A stretch of 64,000 nt of DNA, from contig NBAY01000010.1 in assembly GCA_002794775.1 (NCBI GenBank), positions 868,001-932,000 on the forward strand. The letters are read 5' to 3'. Positions 23,267 through 34,686 of the stretch are shown here, one piece after another. The position numbers and the translations under genes were made by a program. This stretch comes from Porodaedalea pini (Eukaryota > Basidiomycota > Agaricomycetes > Hymenochaetales > Hymenochaetaceae). Every line of letters begins with the position of its first letter. Positions within the stretch are counted from its first letter, which is position 1. Under the pieces are notes generated by a model. The model made no database searches, was not told the DNA's origin, and worked only from the letters and a program-made list of their open reading frames with translations.

Positions 23267-25583
23267 ATGACACTCTCTTTCGTCCAAGCAGCGGTTTTCA
23301 CCCTCACCTCCTACATACTTTGGCGCTTTGTGCGTCCTTTTGTTGTCAAGAGCCCTCTGGCGAACATCCCTGGGCCGCCTAGAGACTCGTGGTGGAAAGG
23401 TATGCCTTCTGTCTCCCACGGTATGTGAATGAGCGAATGAATAGTCTACTCACGTCCCTCCAGGCAACTTCCATCAAATCTTTGATAGGAACGGATGGAA
23501 ATTCCATCATGACATCGTGCAGAAGTATGGGACTGTCGTGAAATTGTACAATCTTTTCGGTGTATGTATTGCCACCTTATCCAAGACGTTTGACGTGTGC
23601 TTAGCATTGTACTGCAGTATGAGCAACTATACGTTACAGATCCGCTAGCGCTACACCATATTGTTGTGAAGGATCAATACATATATGAGGAAACGGATGC
23701 GTTCATCAGGTTCGGCTTCCTTACTCATTCGTAGCATTGCCATCGCTCAACGATTTGTAGGACAAATGCTTTGGTTTTTGGCTCAAGCTTACTTTCGACG
23801 CTCGGTTCGTCCTGATTCAATAGCCCAGACTCCGTTGTACCATTGATAACGTCCGCAGGCGATCATCATCGCAAACAGCGCAAGATGCTGAATCCAGTAT
23901 TTTCTTTGAAACATATGCGCGGTCTTATACCTATTTTCTATCCAATTGCTCATCAGGCGAGTACGAGAAGACATCTGGAGACAGACTTTAAACTAATGAC
24001 CTTTCTCTTATTCTAGTTGCGCGAAATATTGATTCGCCAGGTTCGGAGTGGTACAGAAGAAATCAACGTTATGAAATGGATGTCTCGAGCTGCCTTGGAA
24101 TACATTGGTCAAGGCGGGCTTGGTTATTCATTCGACGCACTTGACGAGAGCAAGACGAACACATACAGTGAAGCAATTAAGCTTCTTAGGTGAAGTCCGG
24201 CTTTTCATCACCCCGACCGACATATTGATGTTCTCCTCAGTCTGACGAACTTCAACTTGATGCTTCCTCGACAATTTCTGTCCTGGGTGGACAACATAGG
24301 CTCAGCATCCTTGCGCAGGAAGATTGCTCAGATGATGCCTTTCCAGGCGTTGCAGACGATGCTTCAACTCGTAGATGTCATGGACGGAACTTCCAAAGAC
24401 ATCTTTCAGAAGAAGAAAGAGGCGTTGCTAAAGGGAGACGAGGCGGTTAAGAATCAAGTGGGAAAAGGGAGGGATATCATGAGCATACTTCGTCCGTTGT
24501 TTCATTCACTTCGCTGCGATATTTTCTGACGGAATTGAATAGTCAAGGCTAATATGGAGGCCGACAAAGAAGATCGTCTCCCAGAGTCAGAGCTGCTTGG
24601 ACAGATGAGGTGAGCTAGACGACATCGAGTTTACTACCGTCATGAACAAAATTTGACGCGCCTGTTTCTGAAAGCACCTTTATCTTTGCTGGTCATGAGA
24701 CGACGACAGGAGCGGTCTGTCGTATTTTGCACCAGTTGTCTTTGAACCCGGACGTGCAAGATAGACTCCGCGAAGAAGTATCTTCTGCGCGCGAGCACGC
24801 AGGTGATCTTGATTACGATACGCTTATGGGCCTGCCATACCTCGACGCTGTCTGTCGCGAGACAATGCGCGTCTATCCCCCTGTCTCTCAAGTTGCTCGC
24901 ACGTTGGTGGTCTCTTTTCTTCGCAGAATAAGCTCTGACCGTTTCACAATTACGATAGAACAAGGAAGGACGTTGTTATGCCCCTTATGTACCCAATCAA
25001 GTCCGTGGACGGCTTCGAGATCAAAGAAATTGCCGTGAAGAAGAACACGGACGTTATCGTTTCTATCATAGGGGCTAATCGCAGCAAAAAGGTCTGGGGC
25101 AATGATGCGGAGGAGTGGAGACCGGACCGATGGCTGCAGCAGATGCCTGAAAGCGTCTCGAAGGCCCATATGCCTGGCGTGTATGCGTCTATGTGAGTTT
25201 CGGACCCTTTTTCTTCTTCCTTCCTGTTGGCGACCATTTATGAATAAATTCATAGGATGACCTTCATAGGCGGAGGCCGAGCATGCATGTGCGCCACGCC
25301 CCTTTACCCTGGCCATTCGCTCTAAACTAACACTCGACTTTAGCGGATTCAAATTCGCAGAGATGGAAATGAGTAAGTACTTTCGAGAGCTCATTGATTG
25401 GGCGGACTTGCTAGTCTAACCTGTATTTCAGAGATGATCTTGTCGGTCCTTCTCGAGACGTTCGTCTTCAAGCCTGGGCCCGAGATATTCTGGGCAATGA
25501 GTGCCCAGGCGTCACCAACTGTTAAAGGTCAGGCTGATCAGTACCCACAGCTTCCGATGAAGGTCTCTCTTGTGAAGCCTTGA
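23267..25583 (+). CDS. Cytochrome P450 monooxygenase (copy 1 of a tandem pair)
   Basis: P450s insert one oxygen atom into organic substrates using NADPH via a reductase; fungal ones are ER membrane-anchored. The protein starts MTLSFVQAAVFTLTSYILWR (membrane anchor), followed by the Pro-rich hinge ANIPGPPRDSWWKG. The I-helix motif is FAGHETTTG, the K-helix has ETMR (ExxR), then the PDRW region, and the heme loop FIGGGRACIGFKF is completed across an intron (Cys ligand near 25,288). At least a dozen introns of about 50-70 nt are used. One, after IAHQ near 23,957, has a GC donor (GCGAGT) where copy 2 has GT. No break was found. The CYP family cannot be fixed by eye; substrate and pathway are unknown. 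It is followed in the same direction by a close paralogue. Confidence 0.93.
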
Positions 25584-25981
25584 GCGATGTCGGCTTTTCA
25601 TAATGCGGTGGATGCGCGTCCCATTATTAGCCGCTGTGATCTTCGTTTTGACGAAAGTTGTTTTAATTGCTGAACGTGAACGCAGTTACTTATGAATGTG
25701 ACATGACCGTATATATATGATCAACGAAGATAACTAGCAAATTTCAACTGGAGAGTATAAGCATTTCTCAGCGCTTTTAGTCGCAAGTTCCCCGAGTATT
25801 TTATGCTGGTATTTGCAATGCGTTATCCTCGGATTCTCGGATTTCTACCTAATCACTCCGATTCGATCTGTTCACTGTCGAGTCTAGCTTTTAAGCAACT
25901 CTCGGGTGGCACAATAATTCTTCGCAAGATCCCGATGGAGCGAGGCCTTGCTATTAACAGCATCCAATGGATCTATCCGAA
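25584..25981. other. P450-1 3' flank
   Basis: This AT-rich stretch between the P450-1 stop and the MITE holds no supported coding sequence. ATATATATGATC near 25,713 may be part of the 3' end signals. Confidence 0.35.
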
Positions 25982-25983
25982 TA

Positions 25984-26788
25984 CAGTCTTGGACCGGTCC
26001 TTGCACCACCACCGGTCCTTGCATCACCCTACCTATAACACAGCAACAAAAGCTTTTTTATCTCAGAAAACTATCCCAATAGACTCTGATTAGCATAAAA
26101 CATTGTCAGAAAAAAAATTGTATGCTTTGCTGCAGAATATGTGAAGTTATTGAGTCAAACACTCCTGAGAAAGTAATGATCTGCACTAGTTTGAAATTTG
26201 TTTGCCACAATATTTACAAAACGAACAGCTCAAAATTCGAACAAAAACTTTCAGTGAATCTGTAGCTGTAATAAAATTGTGTGTACAAAATTTCAAGAAA
26301 ATTGGTTGAGTATTTACTTGTATAAAAATTCAACAGGCTTCATTGACTAGGCTGAGGGCGATCTGACTTGGTCACGTGACTTCAACGCGTCAAGTTTCCA
26401 TCAACTTGAATCCAAAAGTCCCTGACTGAAGTATACAAAACACAAAAAAAGGCCATCTGGAATCTGCAATTCCTAATTTTAAACTTATAAATGAGATTTA
26501 TTATGAATTAGAATTTATTCACCTTGAAAATGTCAAGGGGGAGCTCAAATCACAAATGAACTGAGCGTGGGAAATTTGTGGTGCAAGGACCGGTGGCAAC
26601 TCATTCTGGGCTCAAAACATAAATCCTTTATATATATTTTTTCTTTCATTGCCTCCACTTAAAATTGGGCATGGATGGACTATACATAAACTGTTTTTAT
26701 GTAGTATTTTTGTTTTGAGATAAAATTTTGTAAATGTTGTACAAAACCGAAATCAAAATATACTGGTTCAAGGACCGGTCCAAGACTG
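25984..26788. mobile_element. 805-bp mariner-like MITE between the two P450 genes
   Basis: The ends CAGTCTTGGACCGGTCCTTG and CAAGGACCGGTCCAAGACTG are exact inverted copies and are flanked by TA (25982-25983 and 26789-26790). A second, internal copy of the ACCGGTCCTTGCA word follows the left end (about 26,009) and is mirrored at 26,582-26,593, so each end carries two binding-site-like repeats. The interior is AT-rich without a transposase. CAG ends and TA duplication indicate Tc1/mariner-type transposition. Confidence 0.82.
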
Positions 26789-26923
26789 TATATGACAAAG
26801 TCCTTCCCGATTGAATAAAAGACCTATGCGCATCGTAAGAACAAATGATGAAACAAGCTTCTCAGGTGCCGTACCTCCGTTCTTTTCTCGCGCTCGCTTC
26901 CCTTGGCTTCTTTATTGGCGACA

Positions 26924-26929
26924 TATAAG
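26924..26929 (+). promoter_or_regulatory. TATA box of P450-2
   Basis: TATAAG within ACATATAAGAAAATCCGGGA lies 86 bp upstream of the P450-2 ATG and matches the equivalent block before P450-1. Confidence 0.55.
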
Positions 26930-27009
26930 AAAATCCGGGACCTCCCCCTCCTCAAGCTCAAGGATATCAACACCCCTCAGCTTGTAGCACTCGCACAGTA
27001 CACTTGACC

Positions 27010-29342
27010 ATGTCTTTTTCAATCGTTCAAGCGCTTTCGGCGTCCTTGGGTCTATACTTGCTATGGCGCTTCTTCCTAGCAAAGTCAACTCTCGCAAACA
27101 TACCGGGCCCTCCGAAGGCGTCTTGGTGGAAAGGTCGGGGATCCTGTGCTAGTAGTAGCACTTGCACCACCGTTGAAATGGTTCTTTACTTCGCATAGGC
27201 AATTTCTACCAGGTTTTCGACATGTACGGCTGGAAATTCCATCATGGCATCGTCGAAAAGTATGGAAGTGTAGTCAAATTACACATGCTCTTTGGCGTAA
27301 GTCGTATCCTCTGTTGTGCGTGCATGGCGGTTCTAATCTTCAACTCCCATAGGACGAACAACTCTTTGTCACCGACCCTTTGGCCTTGCATTATATCACT
27401 GTCAAAGATCAGTACGTTTATGAAGAGACAAGCACGTTTATTGCGTACGCATTTTCTCTGATCTAGAGTTATCGTAAACTGAAATACTTTTTTGCAGATC
27501 CAATTCTCTGTTTTTTGGCTTGAGCCTTCTGTCTACGCTTGGTATGTTTTGTCCTCCCTGTAAACTTTTGAAGATAACTCAAAAGCGTTGTTACAACGCG
27601 CAGGGGAACAGCATCGCAAGCAGCGTAAGATGCTGAACCCTGTGTTTTCGCTGAAGCATATGCGCGATCTTCTCCCAATCTTCTATCCAATCGCGTATGA
27701 GGTGAGTAAATTCTCTGATTAGGAGCATAAAATACCTCGTAACCGGTCATCGTAGCTGCGCGATGTCCTGGCCCAACAAGTCCGTAACGGGACGAATGAA
27801 ATAGACGTTATGGGCTGGCTCCACAGGGCAGCTCTTGAGTACATTGGACAAGGCGGTCTGGGACATTCTTTCAATGCTCTCCAAGATGAGAAGTCTTCTC
27901 GTTACGGCGAGGTAGTCAAGAGATTGGGGTGAGCAGACCGTAATTTGTTCCTTTTTATTTGGCCTTGATCATGGCTCCTGCTGCGACGTAGTCCATTACT
28001 CTTCAACACGACGCTTCATCGGCAGTTCCTTCCGTGGCTGATAGGCATCGGCTCCCCAGCTTTTCGTCGCAAGATTATGGAGTCTATCCCGTCTGAGATT
28101 GCAAAGGAGTCCTGCGAAGTCACTGATATTCTGGATCACCAGTCGAAGGTTATATTCCAGGAGAAGAAGGCGGCACTTGAGAAGGGCGATGAAGCAATGC
28201 AGAGACAGGTTGGGAGCGGTAAGGATATTATGAGTGTCCTTCGTAAGTAGTCCTTTCACACTTGTTAGACCAGAGTCCTGAAGAGCGGTATCTCCAGTAA
28301 AAGCCAATTTGGCAGCAAACGAGGCCGACCGACTTCCGGAAGAGGAGCTTATTGGACAAATGAAGTAAAAATCCTGCTCAGACTGTCAGACAAAATTTGC
28401 TGATCATCGTCGAAGCACCTTCATTCTAGCCGGCCAGGACACGACAACACATGGCATCAGTCGGATTCTGCACCAGCTTGTTTTGAACCCTGATGCACAG
28501 GCCCGCCTCCGAGAAGAGATCATTGCAGCGCGGAAGGATCATGGAGGTGCGGATTTGGATTATGACACGCTTATGGGACTGCCGTACCTCGACGCCATCT
28601 GCCGCGAGACCCTCCGCGTCTTTCCACCAGTTACCATGGTTCAGCGCACGTGCGTTCGTTTTGAAAATCCAATATAGTTAAGTATTAAGGTTGAATTGCC
28701 GAGCATATAGAACAAGGAAGGACGTGGTCTTGCCTCTAGCTTGGCCTATCCTCGCTGCAGATGGGAAAACCGAGATAACGGAAATTCCACTCAAGAAGAA
28801 TACGAACGTGGTCGTGTCTATCCTTGGAGCCAACAGAAGCAAGAAGATCTGGGGTGAAGACGCAGAGGAATGGAAGCCTGAGCGATGGCTGAAGCCGCTT
28901 CCGGAGAGCGTCACGCGGGAGCGTCTGCCTGGAGTCTACTCATCAATGTGAGCCTCTGACCTTTTTCTACCCTTTCCTTCTGTTCAGTGATACGACTCAT
29001 GGATAAATGCGCAGGATGACTTTCTTAAGCGGAGGTCGAGCATGCATGTACGTCGCACTTTACTCTTCGCATTCGCTTTCGTCTGACAGTCGATTTTAGC
29101 GGCTTCAAATTTGCGGAGATGGAAATGAGTGAGTGAATCTCTAAAGAAAAATCTGATCTTTGACTACTCACAATGGCTATTTCCTCTCAGAACTCGTTCT
29201 GACGATTCTACTCGAGTCATTCGTCTTCAGTCCAGGCCCAGAGCTAGAATGGACGATGGGTGGTATAGCGAGAGCTACGGTGAAGGATTCTAGAGATAAG
29301 ACACCACGGTTGCCATTGCAGGTGTCGTTCGTGAAGAACTAG
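27010..29342 (+). CDS. Cytochrome P450 monooxygenase (copy 2 of a tandem pair)
   Basis: This paralogue has the same exon plan as the gene at 23267. It begins MSFSIVQALSASLGLYLLWR, followed by ANIPGPPKASWWKG, then GNFYQVFD and WKFHHGIVEKYG. Shared blocks include HRKQRKMLNPVFSLKHMR and EYIGQGGLG. The I-helix reads LAGQDTTTHG, where copy 1 has FAGHETTTG. ExxR is ETLR, and the heme loop FLSGGRACIGFKF is split by an intron as in copy 1. It ends PLQVSFVKN. No stop or frameshift interrupts it. The acidic residue and Thr of the I-helix that help activate oxygen are kept, but the His-to-Gln change and other active-site differences suggest altered substrate range, which is inference. The CYP family is not assigned. 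Confidence 0.93.
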
Positions 29343-29759
29343 GAACGATCTCGTCAGATATGCAGACGTTCTCTTCTTGTTTTCTTTCCCTTCCACGAAC
29401 AAAGTGTAATATTTAACACGTTTTCATAGCAGTATGGCTTCGTTAGCAGGACTCACAAGAAGCTTGGATATGTATGCTGCTAGTAAATATACTCGAGGTC
29501 TTTGATGAATGCGACAACTGAGATGGACGTGGACCGGACGTCGACGCAGAGAGACAGTGTAAGTCATGAGTCATGTCCTATTCTGGAATAAGGTTCAAGG
29601 ATCTGAGTTTGAACTTCTTGAAGTGGCGGGATCCACGCGCTTCACTCCTTTCGATCTAACGCTCATCGAAGTCGAACATCTCCTCCTTATATACGGTCCG
29701 TTTTCAGTATCATCTTTTGTTACACCGGAATAATTGACTGAAGAACATCAGCAATATTA
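29343..29759. other. Intergenic, P450-2 to CCDC25 homologue
   Basis: About 415 bp with no supported coding sequence. It probably holds the P450-2 terminator region and the CCDC25 promoter. Confidence 0.4.
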
Positions 29760-31029
29760 ATGGTTTTGTTCTTCACTTCTACGGGTACTTCGCTTTATTC
29801 TGTACTTTCCGCGCGCTTTTCCTAAGTGTGCTGATTGATGTTCGATCCTCTTCAAATAACAATGCCAGCGCTTGACCCGCCCGTTACAATCTACATGGGA
29901 AAGGACAAATTCGAAAGTATGATAATCCTTCGATCCTTCTCGAGGAAAGAGACTAACTTGTATATTCGCCACATACTATCTTCATTCTGCTTAACCGCGA
30001 TGCTCTGCATTGTCTCGTTGACGCACAGACGAGGATCTAATCAAGTATGCCTGGCCGCAAGATGTCTGGTTCCACGTCGACAAACTATCAAGTGCACACG
30101 TGTACGTCCGTCTCCCGGAAAGCGTCCCCTCGTGGGAGGCAATCCCCGAAGCGCTCCTTGTCGACGCAGCGCAGCTCGTCAAGGCGAACTCGATTGAAGG
30201 TACATTTCTTTTTTCATTATTATATATTCCGTGTCTAGACGGAACGAACTATGTGCCGTTAGCATTCATTGCTTAGTTGACCATAATTTGTGTATCAGGG
30301 AACAAGAAAGACAACATAACAGTCATCTACACACCTGCGAGCAATCTCAAGGTAAGCTTCTCCACTCTCATTGAGCATTCAATCACCCTTGCGATAAGGT
30401 CTGACACACAACTTGCCTTGATCTCATATTGAAGAAAACGGGCGACATGGCTGTCGGGCAAGTTTCCTTCAAAAGCGACAAGAAAGTAAGCGTCTTCTCG
30501 TCATTCTGTCAGCATTGCTTCATCTTTACCTGGGAGAATGCGTAGGTGAAACGAGGTGCGGTTTATGGCTCAAGAAAGGCCGCCAAATCTGACCTCTAAT
30601 ATCTTGATCTATCAAATCACAACCTGCTTATTTGTCGTGGCTAGTGCACGTTCCAAAGCGCGAAAACGTGATCGTAAACCGATTGAACAAAACGAAGGTC
30701 GAGCGAGAAGTCGATCATGAGCAAGAGCGCATCGATCGGATCAAGAGGGAGAAAATCGAGGGCCGCGCTCTTGCTGCTATCAAGGCAAGCCCTGTCCTTC
30801 TAGCTACAGCAGCTTTTCATCTCACATTCCTTTTGTACCTTGTCTCCCGTGCTGATCTCAACTTCATCCCTACTCGCAGCAAAAGGAAGCGGAGGAACTT
30901 GCGAAACAGCGCGCAGCGGAGAAGGCGGCGCGAGACTACTCGCTGCTCGACATTGTCGATCCTGAGGACATCGAAGAGTCGGCGCAGCAGCCGAAGAGTG
31001 TACAGGAGATGATGGACGATTTCATGTAG
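29760..31029 (+). CDS. CCDC25/Jlp2-family protein (NFACT-R domain)
   Basis: The model starts MVLFFTST and, after the first intron, continues [38 protein letters not shown] and HVYVRLP. These are the NFACT-R/DUF814 hallmarks of the CCDC25 family (yeast Jlp2), linked to translation or ribosome quality control by relationship with NEMF/Rqc2. Further blocks are [40 protein letters not shown] and [18 protein letters not shown] Lys/Glu-rich coiled coil and the tail QEMMDDFM complete about 210 residues. About eight short introns are used. The intron after AAIK (30,785) appears to have a GC donor (GCAAGC). The family usually has about 200-210 residues, in agreement. The precise role in fungi is unclear. 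Confidence 0.9.
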
Positions 31030-31211
31030 CATCAATTTTGGATAAAACTCGTAGTCTTTATATATATACTTTTCTTGTCCTTCAAATGCTATTCTTTCTT
31101 TGGTTCGCCGTGATTATAATTTATATGCAAGAATGGCGTGGTCTGCTTCGTCAGCAGGATACGCGTCGAAGACAAGCTATATGCAATCTCTGAGTCCGCA
31201 TCGTCGACGAA

Positions 31212-32982
31212 ATGGCCAACTCCTTCGTCTTTGCCGACTGGCCACCCACAGCTACCGAAGCACAGCGCGCACACCTCACGCTCCTTGCGACGACATATGC
31301 ACTCTCGCACGGACTGCTCTACCTCCCGGTCGACGCGCATCCACCGCCCGCGCCGACGTCCGCGATCCACGCGCCGCTCGCGCTCTTCCCTGCACCGTTC
31401 CCGCGCCATTTGTTCGAGAACGCGCAACGCCTGCAGCGGATCTACAATGTGCTTTATGCGCGGATTGCACTTGACGAGGAGTTCTTAGATGGTGTCATGG
31501 GCGAGTCGGTTGCTCGCGTTGATGAGTTTACCGGCCAGCTTTGGCGCAGCTGGAGGAAACTGCGCGATGAGGGGATCACGGAGGTGAGATTCAATATGAT
31601 ACTGCACGGAAACAAGCTGATAGCGGGCACGCAGCCTCTTCATCTAGGTATTTTCCGTTCGGACTACCTCCTCCATGCACCGCAGGACTCGAATGAGCCC
31701 GTCTCGCTCAGACAAGTTGAATTCAACACCATCTCTTCCTCCTTTGGCGCTCTCTCTGAACGCACCTCAGACCTACACAAGTCAGTAATTGCTCCATACC
31801 GTGTGCCGTGCATGTTCTAATGTACTCTCAAGTTACCTACTCTCAGCAACAGGCTACTTCGGTGTGAGTCCGCATCTGAGGAAGGAGAACCTTCCACCAA
31901 ATAACACGACGAGCATGATTGCGGAGGGTCTGTCGGCGGCGCACCGCGCATATGGTGTGAAAGAGTAGCTATCATCCTGCTATGCACCCGTTCCTTGAAG
32001 GCACGTTGTGAATCGCTTGATGCTTTAGGGCATATATTTTATTCGTCGTCCAGCCTGGGGAACGCAACGTATTCGACCAACGATGGGTGGAATACGAACT
32101 CCTAGAACGGTGCGTTTACACCTTTATAATATCAGTCTCGTGCTTATACTTCATAGACACAATATTCATATTATCCGCCAAACATTCGACGAGCTCTTCG
32201 CCACCGCCTCTGTCTCATCTTCCGACCGCACCCTCATCATCTCAAACGCTTCTCCTCCCTGTACTCCCCATGAAGTCGAGATATCCGTGATCTACTACCG
32301 CGCGGGCTATACCCCCAAGGACTACCCCACACCTGCACACTACGCCCTTCGGGAGACCCTAAGTCGCGCACGTGCAATAAGCTGCCCGACGCTTGCCTTG
32401 CAACTTGCGGGCGGGAAGAAAGTCCAGCAGGTGCTCACAAAGCCAGGCGTGCTCGAACACTTTCTCCAACCATCCTCAGACACACCGTCCTTCGGCCCCG
32501 AAACATTCTTAGACGCAGACCTCGCGCTCGTGCGCGCAAGCTGGGTGCCGATGTGGGGGCTCTCGGATACTGACCCAGACGGCGTCGCGCGCGCTCGCGC
32601 AGAACATGCACGGCTCGTGCTAAAGCCGCAGCGTGAAGGCGGAGGGAATAACATTTACCATTCCTCCATCCCGGCTTTCCTAGACACACTGCCTGAGGCG
32701 GAGCGTGTAGCGTGGATCGCGATGGCGCTGATTGAGCCTCCCACGGGCGTCGGCGGGTACCTCGTACGCGCCGGATCAGGTGCAGACGGGGCCGTACGTG
32801 CGGATGTCGTGAGTGAGCTTGGCGTCTTTGGCTGGGCGCTCTTTGGAGGGCCGGGAGGGAAGGGAAAGGAGGTGCAGGAGAAGGAGGGCGGGTGGCTTGT
32901 CAGGACGAAAGGGAGAGAGAGCGATGAGGGCGGCGTTGCTGTAGGGTTTTCGGTGCTCGATTCGGTGCTTCTGGTAGATTGA
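31212..32982 (+). CDS. GSH2: Glutathione synthetase
   Basis: This enzyme (EC 6.3.2.3) joins gamma-glutamylcysteine and glycine with ATP, the last step of glutathione synthesis in the cytosol. Exons begin MANSFVFADWPPTATEAQRA and continue IYNVLYARIALDEEFL, LGIFRSDYLLH and VSLRQVEFNTISSSFGALS. After an intron come YLLSATGYFGVSPHL and LPPNNTTSMIAEGLSAAHRAY. The next exons carry ILFVVQPGERNVFDQRWVEY, then VIYYRAGYTP, SCPTLALQLAGGKKVQQVL, the ATP-grasp loop LKPQREGGGNNIY and a C-terminal FSVLDSVLLVD. Four GT..AG introns are needed (for example 31584-31635 and near 31,780-31,832). The eukaryotic-type fold and length of about 500 residues match. It converges on the ISA2 gene, with 169 bp between stops. 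Confidence 0.93.
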
Positions 32983-33151
32983 AGGGTTTCCGTGATCCAA
33001 TGAGTTGATTTTCGGATCGCGATGAGGGGATCAGGATTTATACAGCGTTAATACAAAAATGCGTTATGGTATAGAATACATTGCTTCGTAGGTCCAGGAT
33101 AGGATGGCGGTTAGGCAGAATAAACAAATCAGAATAGTGTTGACACAGGAA

Positions 33152-33979
33152 CTAGATCTTGAGCTCCCAACTAACACCACAACCGCACCCACTCCCCTTT
33201 GCCTGCGGATTGTCCGAGACGCGAAAGGCACTTCCAATCAGCTCCGTCACGAAGTCGAGGGTTGAGCCTTTGAGGAGTGGAAGAGAAACGGCATCGACGA
33301 GAACGTTGGATGGGCGGAGCGTTGGATGTGCAAAGATGCTGAGCATTGAGAAAAAAAAGATGGAATTAGTGAGTAAAACATGAAAAGGAAGGGAAATAGA
33401 CACACTAGTCGTCCGGGTTCCGTTCGTTCGTCGACGTCAGATCCATCTTATATTGATACCCATGGCATCCACCCGATTCAACGCTAATCCGTAATGCAAC
33501 GTCCGGGTCATTCTCGCGTGTCGATATCCGTCGGAGTTGCTGGTGCGGAAATTAGTCAGACACACACTCCCAACAGAACAAGAACAAGAAAGATAGCGGG
33601 TATCAGAAAGAGAGGTACGAAAACACACCTCGGCGGCACGTTCAGTAAGCAAAACCTTGCACTCGCTCGGAGGCAGGACCGCCGCATCGAGCTCTGCATC
33701 ATCTATATCCTCCTGCGTCGGTGCGCATAACAGCTGCGCCACCTGGCTTCTCGACGCCAAGCCAGGAGGCACGGTCGATGGTCCCGCATCTGCAGAGGTC
33801 GCCGTTGCAGACGTGACGATCGTCGCGCACAGCGGGCGAGTGGTATACAGAAGGCGCTGCCGGCTCGGGCGCGCCAGTGCAAAGGCGTCGCCAAGAGCCA
33901 CGCGGCGGCAAAGACATTGAGTACTTGACGATGCGAAGAAAAAAGGGCGCTGAAAAAGGAGGCGTGCGGCTTTCGACAT
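33152..33979 (-). CDS. ISA2: Mitochondrial iron-sulfur assembly protein ISA2
   Basis: ISA2 acts with ISA1 and IBA57 in maturation of mitochondrial [4Fe-4S] proteins. The gene starts at 33979 (MSKAARLLFQRPFFFASSS), an Arg/Ser-rich, acid-poor leader fitting a mitochondrial targeting peptide. After CKVLLTERAAE and an intron comes the A-type scaffold core LRISVESGGCHGYQYKMDL, then LVDAVSLPLLKGSTLDFVTE, LIGSAFRVSDNPQAKGSGCG and CGVSWELKI. The three conserved Cys positions (GCHG and the pair in GCGCG) are present, and the wording GGCHGYQY is more like ISA2 than ISA1. Two or three short introns are used. The N-terminal leader is long, so the true start could be downstream. Confidence 0.9.
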
Positions 33980-34230
33980 TGCTGTCTCGTCGTCGTCGTT
34001 GTCGTCGATGGTGTGTCGCTTGGCCGGAGAAAGTCGCGTTTACAAAATAGCTTACAAAGGCGTCGATCATGTCGATCGCAGCAGACAATATTAATTGCAT
34101 CAGCCAAAGTTCTACGCATAGAGAAAGCCTGTACTAAACAAAACTGGCTCCAACACTTTACTCAAGAGTACCAGTTGAATAATATACTACGAATATTCTA
34201 ATTCTTTGTATGTGACTACCACTAGGTGTA

Positions 34231-34686
34231 TCATCTACTGGACTTGGATGCTGCCTTGCTAGCTTTCTCAGCAGCTTTCCTAGCCTTCTCAGCATCTTTC
34301 TTAGCCTTTTCAGCAGCTTGTCTTTCTTCCTTCTCCTTTTTCTTCTTCTCCTTGTCTATGCACTTAGGGCATTCAGATGGGGAAAGAGGACTCCTTTCTT
34401 CTGTCTTCTTTGTATGTTTCTGAAGAGATACAACAAGTATAGTGTATTAATATGTAGGCTTGAAGACATAAACCACTTGCAAATGACTTACTTGATTATG
34501 GTTCATGTCATAACAGTTCTTCTTTGTGTGGTCACAGATTTCACTATGTCTTGGTGATGTGACACATTGTTGATCATCACATGTGATATTGTCATCACAG
34601 TCATATACTTTATACTTTGAAAATAAACTCAGGTTTCCATTATATAATCATAGAGGCAAACAACATACCTTGCATTTTGTACACAT
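34231..34686 (-). CDS. Small Cys-rich protein with Lys/Ala-rich helical tail
   Basis: Three exons join in phase 0: 34686-34669, 34614-34492 and 34419-34231, giving 109 residues. The first half is Cys-rich and starts MCTKCKYKVYDCDDN; eight Cys lie in the first about 45 residues, including a CxxC, and another CxxC (ECPKCID) follows. The last about 45 residues are charged heptad-like KEKEERQAAEKAKKDAEKAR ending in SSR. Agaricomycetes have many short proteins of the form MCxxxxYxxxC..H with unknown role, and this resembles that pattern loosely. Exact phase at two introns with good GT..AG ends supports expression as a protein, but no homologue was recalled. An upstream exon is possible because the frame stays open before the chosen ATG. 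Confidence 0.5.
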
